Source: CAZRXG01 sp964603985
GTDB lineage: Bacteria; Chloroflexota; Anaerolineae; Aggregatilineales; UBA3940
Assembly (NCBI GenBank): GCA_964603985.1
Contig: CAZRXG010000039.1
Span: 1-39,734 of the forward strand
Length of the DNA: 39,734 nucleotides
Direction of reading: 5' to 3'
Shown: positions 14,807 through 23,700 of the stretch, piece by piece
Layout: each line of letters opens with the position of its first letter
How positions within the stretch are numbered: position 1 is the first letter of the stretch
Program-made: the position numbers and the translations under genes
The notes under the pieces: model-generated
The model's input: only the letters and a program-made list of their open reading frames with translations
Database searches by the model: none
What the model was told of the DNA's origin: nothing

Positions 14807-16078
14807 CTACGGCTCCCCGCTTTCCCGGCTTAGCCGACGGGCTGTGATGGTGCTTTTTACCGTCAGGTGTGTAAACACCCCTGCGAATATCAGCAGCGTG
14901 AGGCTAATTGGGAACAGACAGGAGAGCGACTCCATCCCCGGCGATGGGAAATACAGCAGCAGCGCGATGACGAGCACCCCCACATCCAGGATCAGGCTGA
15001 TCAGCGGCAGGCCCAGCCACGCGCGCGTACACGCCCGTGCAAACTCGTCGGCGTGAGTGCTCACGTTGTGAGTGCTCACGTTGTGAGGGCCCACAATGTG
15101 AGTGCCCACAATGTGGGGGCTCACAACCCTCTCACCAAGCGTAAGGTAATCCTCAAAGGAGCGCACGGCGAGCAGCGTGCCGTGTGCTTCGCCGAAGGCC
15201 GCCAGCCGCTCCCGGTGGGCGGTGAACATGTCATCGAAACCGCTCGATACCACCTGAGCCACGTAGTCCGGGCGCTTGATCCTGATCAGACTGTAATGGC
15301 GCGTTTCAAGCAGCGCGCCGTCTTCGAACCTCGAGCTCAACAGTAAAGCAGGGTGCCGGGCCAGCGGATCAAAGTACAGCATGGCGGTGAGCCCCGCGTC
15401 CTGACCGCTGTAAATCCAGACCCGCATGAACGCAGCACTGCCACATCCCTCAGCCCTGATGACGCCCAGCCGGGTATATCCCCGCTCCGTCAACTGCTGC
15501 GCCAGCGGTTCAAGCTCCGGCGGGAGCTCAGCGTCCTGCTCATCGTCGGGCGTCGCCTTCTGGGCCAGCCGCTGTTGGTTGTACGGTCTCAGGACGTGGA
15601 GCACCAGGTAGATGCTGACCAGCGAAGCTGCTGTTGCCAGCCCCGCCGCTGCCAGGATGAGCCCAAACAATATAGCGCCGGGATTGACCGGGAACCTGTC
15701 CGTGCGCGCGCTGATGGTGACGATGATGAACACAAAGGCCAGTGCGAGTAAAATGCCCAATCGTGTGCCGAGGCGTGACCGCTTCCTTTGCAGGCGCTTT
15801 AAGGGCGTGCGCTTCGGCCAGAGATTGGTTTCAAAGCGCAGGAAAGGCCCCCACACGCGGTTGAGCACGGCAATACCGGCCACCATCACCAGCCCGGTCA
15901 AACAGGAGGCCGTCACCCGCGTCCCATAGTCGGGTGGGGGCTCTACTCCTATGTCCGGGGCTGGGTCTGGTTGAGGCGCTTCCTCTGAGGAAAGGGCGGT
16001 GTGAATGATAACAACAATGACGGCAATGAAGATGAGAATAAAAAAGACGAACAGACGGCTCAGAGATCTGGCCTTCAT
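14807..16078 (-). CDS. Paralogous six-helix membrane protein 3 with pentapeptide insertion
   Basis: The protein is 423 aa from ATG 16078 (GAGGGGAG upstream). Architecture matches the two following paralogues: helices near 8-27, 52-72, 104-122 and 132-156, a soluble domain, and two C-terminal helices. At the position of IVRPHLDE in the paralogues it has VVSPH, IVGTH, IVGPH, NVSTH, NVSTH and then ADE, a five-unit expansion encoded by 15-bp repeats. It is the first gene of the likely three-gene transcript (gaps of 58 and 49 bp). Function unknown. Confidence 0.75.
   Translation of the reverse strand: MKARSLSRLFVFFILIFIAVIVVIIHTALSSEEAPQPDPAPDIGVEPPPDYGTRVTASCLTGLVMVAGIAVLNRVWGPFLRFETNLWPKRTPLKRLQRKRSRLGTRLGILLALAFVFIIVTISARTDRFPVNPGAILFGLILAAAGLATAASLVSIYLVLHVLRPYNQQRLAQKATPDDEQDAELPPELEPLAQQLTERGYTRLGVIRAEGCGSAAFMRVWIYSGQDAGLTAMLYFDPLARHPALLLSSRFEDGALLETRHYSLIRIKRPDYVAQVVSSGFDDMFTAHRERLAAFGEAHGTLLAVRSFEDYLTLGERVVSPHIVGTHIVGPHNVSTHNVSTHADEFARACTRAWLGLPLISLILDVGVLVIALLLYFPSPGMESLSCLFPISLTLLIFAGVFTHLTVKSTITARRLSRESGEP
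15053..15127. repeat. 15-bp minisatellite inside a coding sequence (5 units)
   Basis: Five consecutive 15-mers start at 15053, 15068, 15083, 15098 and 15113. Units 1 and 2 are identical (GTGAGTGCTCACGTT); the others differ at a few sites. Each unit contains a small palindrome (GTGAG..CTCAC or GGGCCC-centred). It stays in frame, adding pentapeptides to paralogue 3. Confidence 0.85.
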
Positions 16079-16119
16079 CAACTCCCCTCTCTTCCCCCCT
16101 TGAAGGGCGGTGTGACTGC

Positions 16120-16162
16120 AAAGCGGGAGGGGATCGCTTTACCGGCGTCCTGAACTGCCGGT
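16120..16162 (-). terminator. Two adjacent hairpins downstream of the receiver-ParA gene
   Basis: ACCGGC/GCCGGT (16141-16146 with 16157-16162) and AAAGCG/CGCTTT (16120-16125 with 16135-16140) lie just past the minus-strand stop at 16173. Each has a perfect 6-bp stem. No long U-run follows; termination is plausible from position only. Confidence 0.4.
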
Positions 16163-16172
16163 GTTGTCTCGC

Positions 16173-17333
16173 TTAGATGTTCATCGGCATGATGCCTTCC
16201 GCGCCGAGGCGGCCCGCGATCTCGTTGAGGTTGTTGGCGGCGACGATGTTAGGCTGCGCCAGCACGACCGGCGTCGCCCGACGCTGGGCCGCCAGGCAGG
16301 CTTCGGCCATCGGCGGCACCAGCCCCATGATCTCGCAGCCCATCTCGGTCTTGACATCGCTCAGTCCCAGCGCCCCGGCCGATCCGGCCCGGTTGACGAC
16401 GACCGTGCCCACGCGCCCGGAGCCGACGCCCCACGACCTGACCAGGTCGAGCGTCGCCCGCCCGGCTGCCAGGCAGGTCGGCTCCGGCTCCACCACCACC
16501 ACCACGAAGTCGCAGCGGCGCAGTGCCGCCCAACTGGCCCCCGAAGGGGCGCTCGGCAGGTCGACGACGACGAAGTCGGCCAGGTTGGACAGGCCGTTGA
16601 GGATCGCCTCGGCCTGCCTGGGATCGACTGCCTTGTACTCGGTCACCTGCTGCGGCCCGAACAGCACCCGCACCCCGAAAGGGGTATCGCTCAGGTGCAG
16701 GTTAAGCTGCTGCGGGTCGATGCGCTCAGGCGCCAGGCCGAGCAGATTCCACAGCCCCCGGTCGGGCGTCTTAGACAACTGCGACGAGAACGTGCCGTAG
16801 TGCGCCCGTAGCTCCGCCGCGACCACCTGCCGCTGGCGCATCGCCAGCGACGCCGCGACGTTCAGCGCGACGGTCGTCGTCCCGACGCCGCCCTTGGCCC
16901 CGATGAACCCCAGCACCCGGCCAAGCTGGACAACCGGCTGCGACGGCACCTCGCGGGCGCGCTCGGTCCGTGCCAGGAGCGCCTCCACGCGCGCCACCAT
17001 CTCGCTCATGTCGACCGGTTTGGTGACGTAGTCGTCCGCCCCGGCTTGCAGACCGGCCACCTTGTCGCTGCTCTGCACCCGCGCGCTGAGCATGATGATA
17101 GGCAGCGTGGCCTTATCCGGCATATCCCGGATGCGGCGGCACACCTCCAGGCCGTCCATATCGGGCATCATGATGTCCAGGATGATCAGGTCGGGATCAT
17201 CGCTGATCACTTTGGTCAGGCACTCCATGCCGTTTTTCGCCACGAGGGGGGTGTGGCCTGCCCTTTGCAGCGCGATCTCAAGCATCTGCACCATGTTCGG
17301 TTCGTCATCGACGATCAGAATCTTGGCAGTCAT
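16173..17333 (-). CDS. Response regulator receiver fused to ParA/MinD-type ATPase (CpaE-like)
   Basis: The protein is 386 aa from ATG 17333 (GGGGAAGGG upstream). Residues 1-120 are a receiver domain with acidic pair Asp9/Asp10, phospho-acceptor Asp53 in ILDIMMPDMDG, Ser83 and Lys105. Residues about 138-380 are a ParA/MinD-like P-loop ATPase with deviant Walker A GAKGGVGTTT at 145-154 and a VVVDLPS strand for Walker B. This is the CpaE/TadZ layout, proteins that place Tad/Flp pilus machinery at the pole, but here the receiver retains all phosphorylation residues and no pilus gene lies nearby. Partner kinase unknown; possible ones are encoded at 24 and 31-33 kb. Confidence 0.85.
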   Translation of the reverse strand: MTAKILIVDDEPNMVQMLEIALQRAGHTPLVAKNGMECLTKVISDDPDLIILDIMMPDMDGLEVCRRIRDMPDKATLPIIMLSARVQSSDKVAGLQAGADDYVTKPVDMSEMVARVEALLARTERAREVPSQPVVQLGRVLGFIGAKGGVGTTTVALNVAASLAMRQRQVVAAELRAHYGTFSSQLSKTPDRGLWNLLGLAPERIDPQQLNLHLSDTPFGVRVLFGPQQVTEYKAVDPRQAEAILNGLSNLADFVVVDLPSAPSGASWAALRRCDFVVVVVEPEPTCLAAGRATLDLVRSWGVGSGRVGTVVVNRAGSAGALGLSDVKTEMGCEIMGLVPPMAEACLAAQRRATPVVLAQPNIVAANNLNEIAGRLGAEGIMPMNI

Positions 17334-17504
17334 ATCTACTCAGCCCTTCCCCAAGCCTTGATAAAAGTGGGCCTTCCATGAAAAGATAATCATTTCAGGT
17401 TGTGCCCATTTCAGGGTACGCTCATTATCGGCCAAAAGCAAAATCGAGGCAAGGTGGGGGCCACGAATGCCTTGTCAGCAAGCGAGCTCTTTCCCCCTTG
17501 GACG

Positions 17505-17626
17505 ATTTAATCCGGCCATTGTTTGCCCCCCACCCCCGAACCCCTCCCCCACATTCCGCGCCTTGACGGCGCTGGGGGGAGGGGAGAAGCCGGACGAAGC
17601 ACATTCCTGTCATGGCCGGATTAAAT
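17505..17626. mobile_element. MITE-like palindromic element, 122 bp
   Basis: Terminal inverted repeats of 15 bp are perfect: ATTTAATCCGGCCAT at 17505-17519 and its reverse complement at 17612-17626. Inside, a C-rich arm (CCCCTCCCCC) pairs with a G-rich arm (GGGGGAGGGG), and the centre holds GCGCC-TTGAC-GGCGC, so nearly the whole element can fold on itself. It has no coding capacity. A partial relative lies at 39672-39734. It occupies the 400-bp gene-free gap between the receiver-ParA gene and the GT39 gene. No clear target duplication is visible. Confidence 0.7.
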
Positions 17627-17706
17627 ACTCAAGATGCATCAATGGGGGGACGGATGAGCCGACAGGCTCACAGGGGGGTGGGTAAGCAACGCATCGCGAT
17701 GATACA

Positions 17707-17738
17707 CAACAGAGCACTCTGTACTGAGCACTCTGTTG
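17707..17738 (-). terminator. Hairpin immediately after the GT39 stop codon
   Basis: CAACAGAG (17707-17714) and CTCTGTTG (17731-17738) are perfect 8-bp arms with a 16-nt loop that itself contains part of a direct repeat, GAGCACTCTGT twice. It touches the stop codon at 17739-17741. Transcribed leftward it could end the transcript, though U-richness is low. Confidence 0.5.
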
Positions 17739-20648
17739 CTACCTCACCTCCACCTCGGCCAGCACCACCTGGTCGTTGGCCTGCGGCTGGCCGCCCACGC
17801 TGACCGGTACGCGCTCGCCCGTGACCGACTCGTACAGCCCGATCACCAGCGTATAGCGCCCGCCTGCCGCTTCAGGCCACACCGGGATGACGCGCTCGTC
17901 GATGATCACTTCGCCGGGCAGCCAGGTCGTCATCAGCCACGCGTCCCCCGACGGCGTGTCGTCGAACTGCCCGTAAAGCTGCCCGTCGGCGCCGATCAGG
18001 TGGTTGAAGATGTGGTAGTTGTCCCCCGGCGTCTCGACCGCGAGCCAGTACAGCGTCAGGCCGATCTCGCCGCCGGGGCGGCTGCGACCGGTGTCCAGGT
18101 CGTAGCCCAGCAGCCGGATCGAGCCGCCGAAGTCGACCTCGAAGGGGTGATCGATGTGCGGCACCTCGAACAGGTGCTGGCGCAGGCTCAGCGTCATGTC
18201 GGCCAGCTTGTTGTCCCCCTGCGTGATGGGCAGCGGATCGCCGTCCGCCGAGAGAAGCAGCACGCGCAGCTCCGGGTTGGCGTCGGTGGGGATGTCCAGC
18301 GGCACCTCGAAGCGGTGGAAGGTGCTCACCTGCTCCCCTGCCCCCCACTGGGACGTGGGGTACGTGTCCGGCCACAGGCCGAACGTCTGGGTGAAGAATG
18401 GCTCCTCTGCGCCCGGTTGGATAAGTTGCAGCTGCACCCGGTAGTCGGTTGTGGGAGGCTCCAGTGCCAGCCAGTCGAGGGCGATGTCGAGAGGCAGCCC
18501 AGGCGCGAGCAGCGTGCTCAGCGTGCTCTTGCGCAGGGCGAGCGTCCCGTCGAGCACCAGCGTGTCCGGTGCGAGCGTGAACTCGGCGGAGGGCTGACTG
18601 CGCACGATGAACGGCCCGGCTTGATTGTCGCCATCGCCAAGCGCGTAGCGCGCCCCCTGGCTGTCGTGCACGTTGAAGCGCAGCCAGGCCGGGCCGGGCA
18701 CCATCCCGGCGGGCACGTCGAGGTGGATGGCCTGCGCGAAGCGGTCGCCGCCCTGCCAGCTTGATTGCGGGTAGCCGATCAGCTCGCCGCCCTTGGCCCA
18801 CACGTTCCCCTGCCCGTCGGCCAGCTCCGCCAGTGCGAATGCAAGTTGGGTGGGCAGGGGCGGTTGGCCGGTGGGGATCTGCCAGTAGAGTACCAGCGTG
18901 ATCGTGTCCCCCCGGTAGATCGCGTCGGCGTCGTCGCCCTCGCCGACCAGATCGAACCCGGTCAACTGAGGCGCGTCGACGAAGCTCACGTCCATCTCAT
19001 GCTCCGGCACGCGCGTCGGAGGGGGCAGATGGTAGAGCGTGAACGCGGGTTGGCCATCGTCGTAGGGAATCGGGGTGGCGTCCGGCGCCAGCCCCAGGTG
19101 CTCGATCAGCTCCCCGGAGAGCGGTGAATCCCCAGGTACCAGATACCAGACCGCTTCGTCCGCCGACCACACGAAGTTGCCCTCCGGGTTGAACCATGAT
19201 GCCCGGTAGTCGCTGAAAAAGGCCAGCGCGCGTGGGGCCATATCGTGGGCGTAGGTGTCGGCGATGAAGACGCGCGTCCCGGTGGGTGGTGGGGTGGCTT
19301 CGAGGTAGCGCCCGATCATCGCCAGGTCGGCCTCGTAGATGCGGCGCACCTCGGCGTGAGTGTTCCACACGGTGAAGTAGCTGTGCCAGCTCGTGACCAG
19401 GGTTGCGATCAGGCCCGCAGTCGCCAGCGCAGGGATGACCGGGGGCTTCCCCACGACAGGCCAGTGATGCGCCAGCGTCGCCGCCAGTGCGTCGAACCCG
19501 ACTGCCGTGATCAGGTACAGTGGCACAATCGCGCCCGCAGCGCGCAGAAATGAGGCGTTTGCCTCGTCGATGGCGTTGGGGGCGAGCATTGCCCCGGCCC
19601 ATAGGAGCAGCAGTGCGTAGGATGCCTGGTTGTCGAATCCTGCCGGGCGCAGGGGGTGCGGATCGCCCCCCCGCTCCGGGCCTGCCTTGCGCTTCGCCCG
19701 GACGTAAAATGCGAACCACAGGCAGGTCGCCACGCCGAGGTAGAAGAACACGCTCGTCAGGGGGTCGAAGACCGGGCGGCCTGACACGTGATAGCGCCAT
19801 TCCTCGTCGCCCTCGATGCTGAACATGCGCGCCACCCCGGCGACCGACTCGCCGACCGGCTCCCAGTCGCCGTCCTCCAGTGCGTAGTCGAGCGCGACCT
19901 TCATCGTGTAGATGCGCTGGTTGACGGTGAGGGGGTTGCGCAGCATGTAGATGCCGTAGGGGGCGAAGATGATCAGCCCCACCAGCAGGCTCAGTGCCAT
20001 GTCCGGCCACTGCTGCCTGATCGCCGCGCGGTGGCTGAAGAACAGCCAGACGAACCAGACGGCGATCACTGCCGGGAAGACGCGGCTGGGGACGTAGGTG
20101 TACATCGTCAGGCCCAGTGCGATGCCCCCCAGCAGCCAGTCGCGGCGGTGGTCGCTCCGCAGGCCGCGCTGCATCAGGAAGATGGTCAGGGCGGTGCAGA
20201 AGGTGAGCGTCACTGCGCGCAGTGCCCAGCGTGACTCCATGATCGGCCACAGTGAGACGGCGGTCAGACCGGCGGCCAGCAGTCCCACCCGCCGGTTGAA
20301 CCCCTCGCGCCCGACCGCGTAGGCCAGCAGGACGCTCCCCGTCCCGAACAGGGCCGCCGGGAGCCGGATGGCGAACACCGTCTGGCCCAGCAGGCGCGTG
20401 GAGAGCGCCAGGGCGTAGAAGAACAGTGCCTCGCGCCCGAAGTTGGCCCCGAAGTAGAGCGGCCACTCGGCCCCGATGCGGCGTGCATCTATCGCGTTGA
20501 ACAGCTCGTCGCCGCTGACGCCCGGTGGAGCGCTGCCCAGCCGGTACAGGCGCATCACCAGCGCCGCAATGAGGATCAGCCCCAGCGCCAGGTGGGCCTG
20601 CTTACGCCGGTCGGCGCGGATGCTTTCGATGAAGGGTGGTAGCTGCAA
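17739..20648 (-). CDS. GT39-type membrane glycosyltransferase with triple C-terminal beta domains
   Basis: The protein is 969 aa. The N-terminal half (to about 430) is a polytopic GT-C fold of the dolichyl-phosphate-mannose/ArnT class: helix 1 near 19-35 followed by PPGVSGDELFNA with the catalytic-loop acidic pair Asp47/Glu48. Then come a DUF-like soluble region (about 440-550) and three related ~125-residue beta-sandwich-like repeats with cores LVLYW (near 585), IALDWLALEP (near 720) and LTLYWLAVETP (near 860). Each repeat ends in a strand pair with a W-x-x-GE/GxQV turn. The last repeat resembles the C-terminus of the GT39-like protein at 34.2-36.5 kb. Expected role: transfer of a sugar from a lipid-phosphate donor on the outer face of the membrane. 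Acceptor unknown. Confidence 0.8.
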   Translation of the reverse strand: MQLPPFIESIRADRRKQAHLALGLILIAALVMRLYRLGSAPPGVSGDELFNAIDARRIGAEWPLYFGANFGREALFFYALALSTRLLGQTVFAIRLPAALFGTGSVLLAYAVGREGFNRRVGLLAAGLTAVSLWPIMESRWALRAVTLTFCTALTIFLMQRGLRSDHRRDWLLGGIALGLTMYTYVPSRVFPAVIAVWFVWLFFSHRAAIRQQWPDMALSLLVGLIIFAPYGIYMLRNPLTVNQRIYTMKVALDYALEDGDWEPVGESVAGVARMFSIEGDEEWRYHVSGRPVFDPLTSVFFYLGVATCLWFAFYVRAKRKAGPERGGDPHPLRPAGFDNQASYALLLLWAGAMLAPNAIDEANASFLRAAGAIVPLYLITAVGFDALAATLAHHWPVVGKPPVIPALATAGLIATLVTSWHSYFTVWNTHAEVRRIYEADLAMIGRYLEATPPPTGTRVFIADTYAHDMAPRALAFFSDYRASWFNPEGNFVWSADEAVWYLVPGDSPLSGELIEHLGLAPDATPIPYDDGQPAFTLYHLPPPTRVPEHEMDVSFVDAPQLTGFDLVGEGDDADAIYRGDTITLVLYWQIPTGQPPLPTQLAFALAELADGQGNVWAKGGELIGYPQSSWQGGDRFAQAIHLDVPAGMVPGPAWLRFNVHDSQGARYALGDGDNQAGPFIVRSQPSAEFTLAPDTLVLDGTLALRKSTLSTLLAPGLPLDIALDWLALEPPTTDYRVQLQLIQPGAEEPFFTQTFGLWPDTYPTSQWGAGEQVSTFHRFEVPLDIPTDANPELRVLLLSADGDPLPITQGDNKLADMTLSLRQHLFEVPHIDHPFEVDFGGSIRLLGYDLDTGRSRPGGEIGLTLYWLAVETPGDNYHIFNHLIGADGQLYGQFDDTPSGDAWLMTTWLPGEVIIDERVIPVWPEAAGGRYTLVIGLYESVTGERVPVSVGGQPQANDQVVLAEVEVR

Positions 20649-20747
20649 GGGAATGACCCCCGTCGTGTGCGAGTCGGTGCGCTGCGCGGGCGCGTGCCGC
20701 GCCGCCGGAGAGCATACAACACGGCGGGGGTGTTGGCAAGGGGTTGG

Positions 20748-23700
20748 CTATGGCCCTTCCCAGGAGCGCGCACAGCGGAAACCGGCATCGCTCCACGAGC
20801 CATCAGGTCTTCCCCCGAGCCGGTTGGCGGCGCGTAGGTCGTCCGCATTCTTGGCCCAAGAGCCGCCCCGCAGCACACGTCCATCGTAACTGCCCAGATC
20901 GTCCCACTCTTCACGCCCGTCCGCCGGATCGTACGGATAGTGCGCGTACCAGGAGCTCACCCACTCCCATACGGTGCCGCTCATATCCAGCGCGCCCACC
21001 CAGGAAAGACCGTCCGGCTTGCTGCCCACCGTCAGGACCTGGTCGTCCGAGTTCTCGATGTATATGACGTTGTCGGGCACAAACTCGTCCCCCCAGGGAT
21101 ATATCCACCCATCCGGGCCGCGTGCCGCATATTCCCACTCGGCCTCGGTCGGCAGGCGCGCACCTCGCCACTCGCAGTAAGCTGCCGCGGCGAACCAGGT
21201 TACTTCGATCACCGGATAGTTGGCATAATCCTCCGGCGGCGTCCAGGTGCCGTCGCTCTCGACCAACAGCCTACTTTTGGCATCTGCGTCAAACCACGTC
21301 TCGCCGCCCTCGGTCTGGTTGCCCATCTCGTTCAGGAACTCGGCGAAGAGAGCGTTGGTCACTTCGTACATGTCAATCCAGAATGGTTTGTCAAAACACA
21401 CTTCGTGGACAGGCTGTTCGTCACTGCTGCCGTCCGTGCTGCCCATCATGAAGCACCCCACCGGGACGAGCAGCATCTTCACGCCGTCAAATTCCTCTGT
21501 CCTCGACACCCAACCATCGTTATTCGTCACCGGCTCGAAGCCCAATGGGAGAGGTGTCTCGGTTGGGGTGGGTGTGCCGGTGGGGGTGGGGGTGGGCGTG
21601 TCGGCCGGGGCTGGCTCCGGCTCCGCCCAGGGGTGGGCACAGCGGAAACCGACATCGTTCCACGAGCTACCAGATCCTGCCCCGGTCCGTTTTGCGGCGC
21701 GTAGGCTGTCCGCATTGCTGTGCTTTGAGCCGCCCCGCAGCACGCGGTACATGTAACCGCCCAGATCGTCCCACTCTTCACGCCCGTCCGCCGGATCGTA
21801 CGGATAGTGTGCGAGCCAGGAGCTGACCCACTCCCATACGTTGCCGCTCATATCCAGCGCACCCGTCCAGGAGAGAACGTCCGGCTTGCTGCCCACCTCC
21901 CGGACCTGGTCGTCTGAGTTCCCAACGTATACGGCGTTGGCGGGCACAAACTCGGCCCCCCAGGGATACACCAGCCCGTCAGGACCACGTGCCGCATATT
22001 CCCACTCGGCCTCGGTTGGCAGACGCGCATCTCGCCACTCGCAGTAAGCCACCGCGCCGTACCAGGTTACTTCGATCGCCGGATGGTCGGCGTACCCCTC
22101 CAGCGGCGTCCAGGTGCCGTCGCTCTCCCGAATCGGCGTACTTGCGGCATCTGTGTCAAGCCACGTCTCACCGCCCTCGGTCTGGTTGCCCATCTCGTTG
22201 AGGAACTCGGCGAACCGGGCGTTGGTCACCTCATAGACATCGATCCAGAATGGCTCATCGAAGCACACCTCGTGCGCTAATTGCTCGGCTTCAAACAGAC
22301 TTCGCTGGCATTCATCGGTCCCTCGCTCTTGCTCACACAGTTCAAAGGCATAGTCGACTTGCTCGTCCGTGCTGCCCATCATGAAGCACCCCACCGGGAC
22401 GAGCACCATCTTCACGCCGCCAAATCCCCCTGTCCTCGGCGCCCAGCCATCGTTATTCGTCACCGGCTCGAAGCCCAATGGGAGAGGTGTCTCGGTTGGG
22501 GTGGGCGTGTTGGTTAGGGCAGGTGTATTGGATGGGACAGGCGTATTGGCCCGGGTTGGCTTATTGCTCCCACTCAACATCGAGGGGATCACCAACAAGG
22601 CGATCATCAATCCGCAGGCCAGCAGCCCAGCGGCCACCACCCCGGCCCCCCCCCACAGCGGCCTGATGCCGCGCCGTACGCGCGGCGGGGTTGGCTCCGC
22701 TTCCGGCTCGACCGGCGGCTCTGGCCTAACCAGCGTTTGCTCTGGCCCCGGCGCGGCCACCTCGACCAGCGGTTCAACCGGGGTTGGTTCCGGCTCCGGC
22801 TCCACGACGACCGGCTCTTCGCGCTCCACCGGCGCGACCTCCGTCTCCGGCAGCAGCTCGTGCAGCGCGGCCTGCGCCGAGGAGCGCACCAACGTGTCCG
22901 GGTCGTTCTCCGCAAGCGCCTGGAGCCTGCTCAACGCCTGGGCCGCTTCCTCGCTCGTCGCATCCGCCTGCACCAACTTGCGCAACTCCCCCAAGGCGAC
23001 CAACCGCTGCATCGGGTTGTCGCTCTCCGCCGCCTCGACTATCCAGCGTGGCAGCTCGACCACCTCGCGCACCGACAGGATGAAGTCGCCGCCCTGGCTG
23101 CCCATCAGCGACGCGTACTGCGGCGACTGGAGCGATTGTGAGTGCTGCGCGACCTGATCCTGCAAGTACCCCGCCAGGTGGAACGCCCGCAGCACGCCGC
23201 CGGGCATCGGCGCGGCCCCGCGCAGCCCGTCCAGCAGGAAGCCGGTGAACAGCGAGTGCCCGCCCGGCCCCCAGAAGTCGCTCACCGTCTGCTCGCGCAT
23301 CCCGGCGGTGATGACCTGCCGCGCGCGCCGGACCAGCAGGTCGCTCACCTGCCGCTCGACGCCGGGGGCCATCTCGCGCACGGTGGCGAACCCGGAGAAG
23401 CAGGCGTCGATCAGGAAGAGCACGTGCTTGGCGTAGATGCGGTTCGCCAGCCGGGTCAGCCGGTCCATCTCGATGGTGGTGTAAACGTCGCCCGCCTCGG
23501 CGTCGTGGGGCACGATGCAGCCGATCTCGCCTTCCGCCGTGTCGAAGGTCACGCCGTGCCCGGCGAAGTAGATCAACACCCGGTCGTCGGGGTTGACCTT
23601 ATCGCGCCGTGAGAGCGGATCGTGGAGCGCGCGTAGGATCGCCCGCTGGGTGGCCTGCCCGTCGACCAGCGTGACGATCTGCTCCTGCTTGAAGCCAAGC

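Noticed and set aside
15053..15127. CRISPR array
   Set aside because: Units are contiguous 15-mers with no spacers and lie inside a coding frame.
20748..22500. Diversity-generating retroelement target in the duplicated FGE domains
   Set aside because: FGE-fold C-termini are common DGR targets, but no reverse transcriptase or template repeat is visible, and differences between the two copies include many changes not involving adenine.
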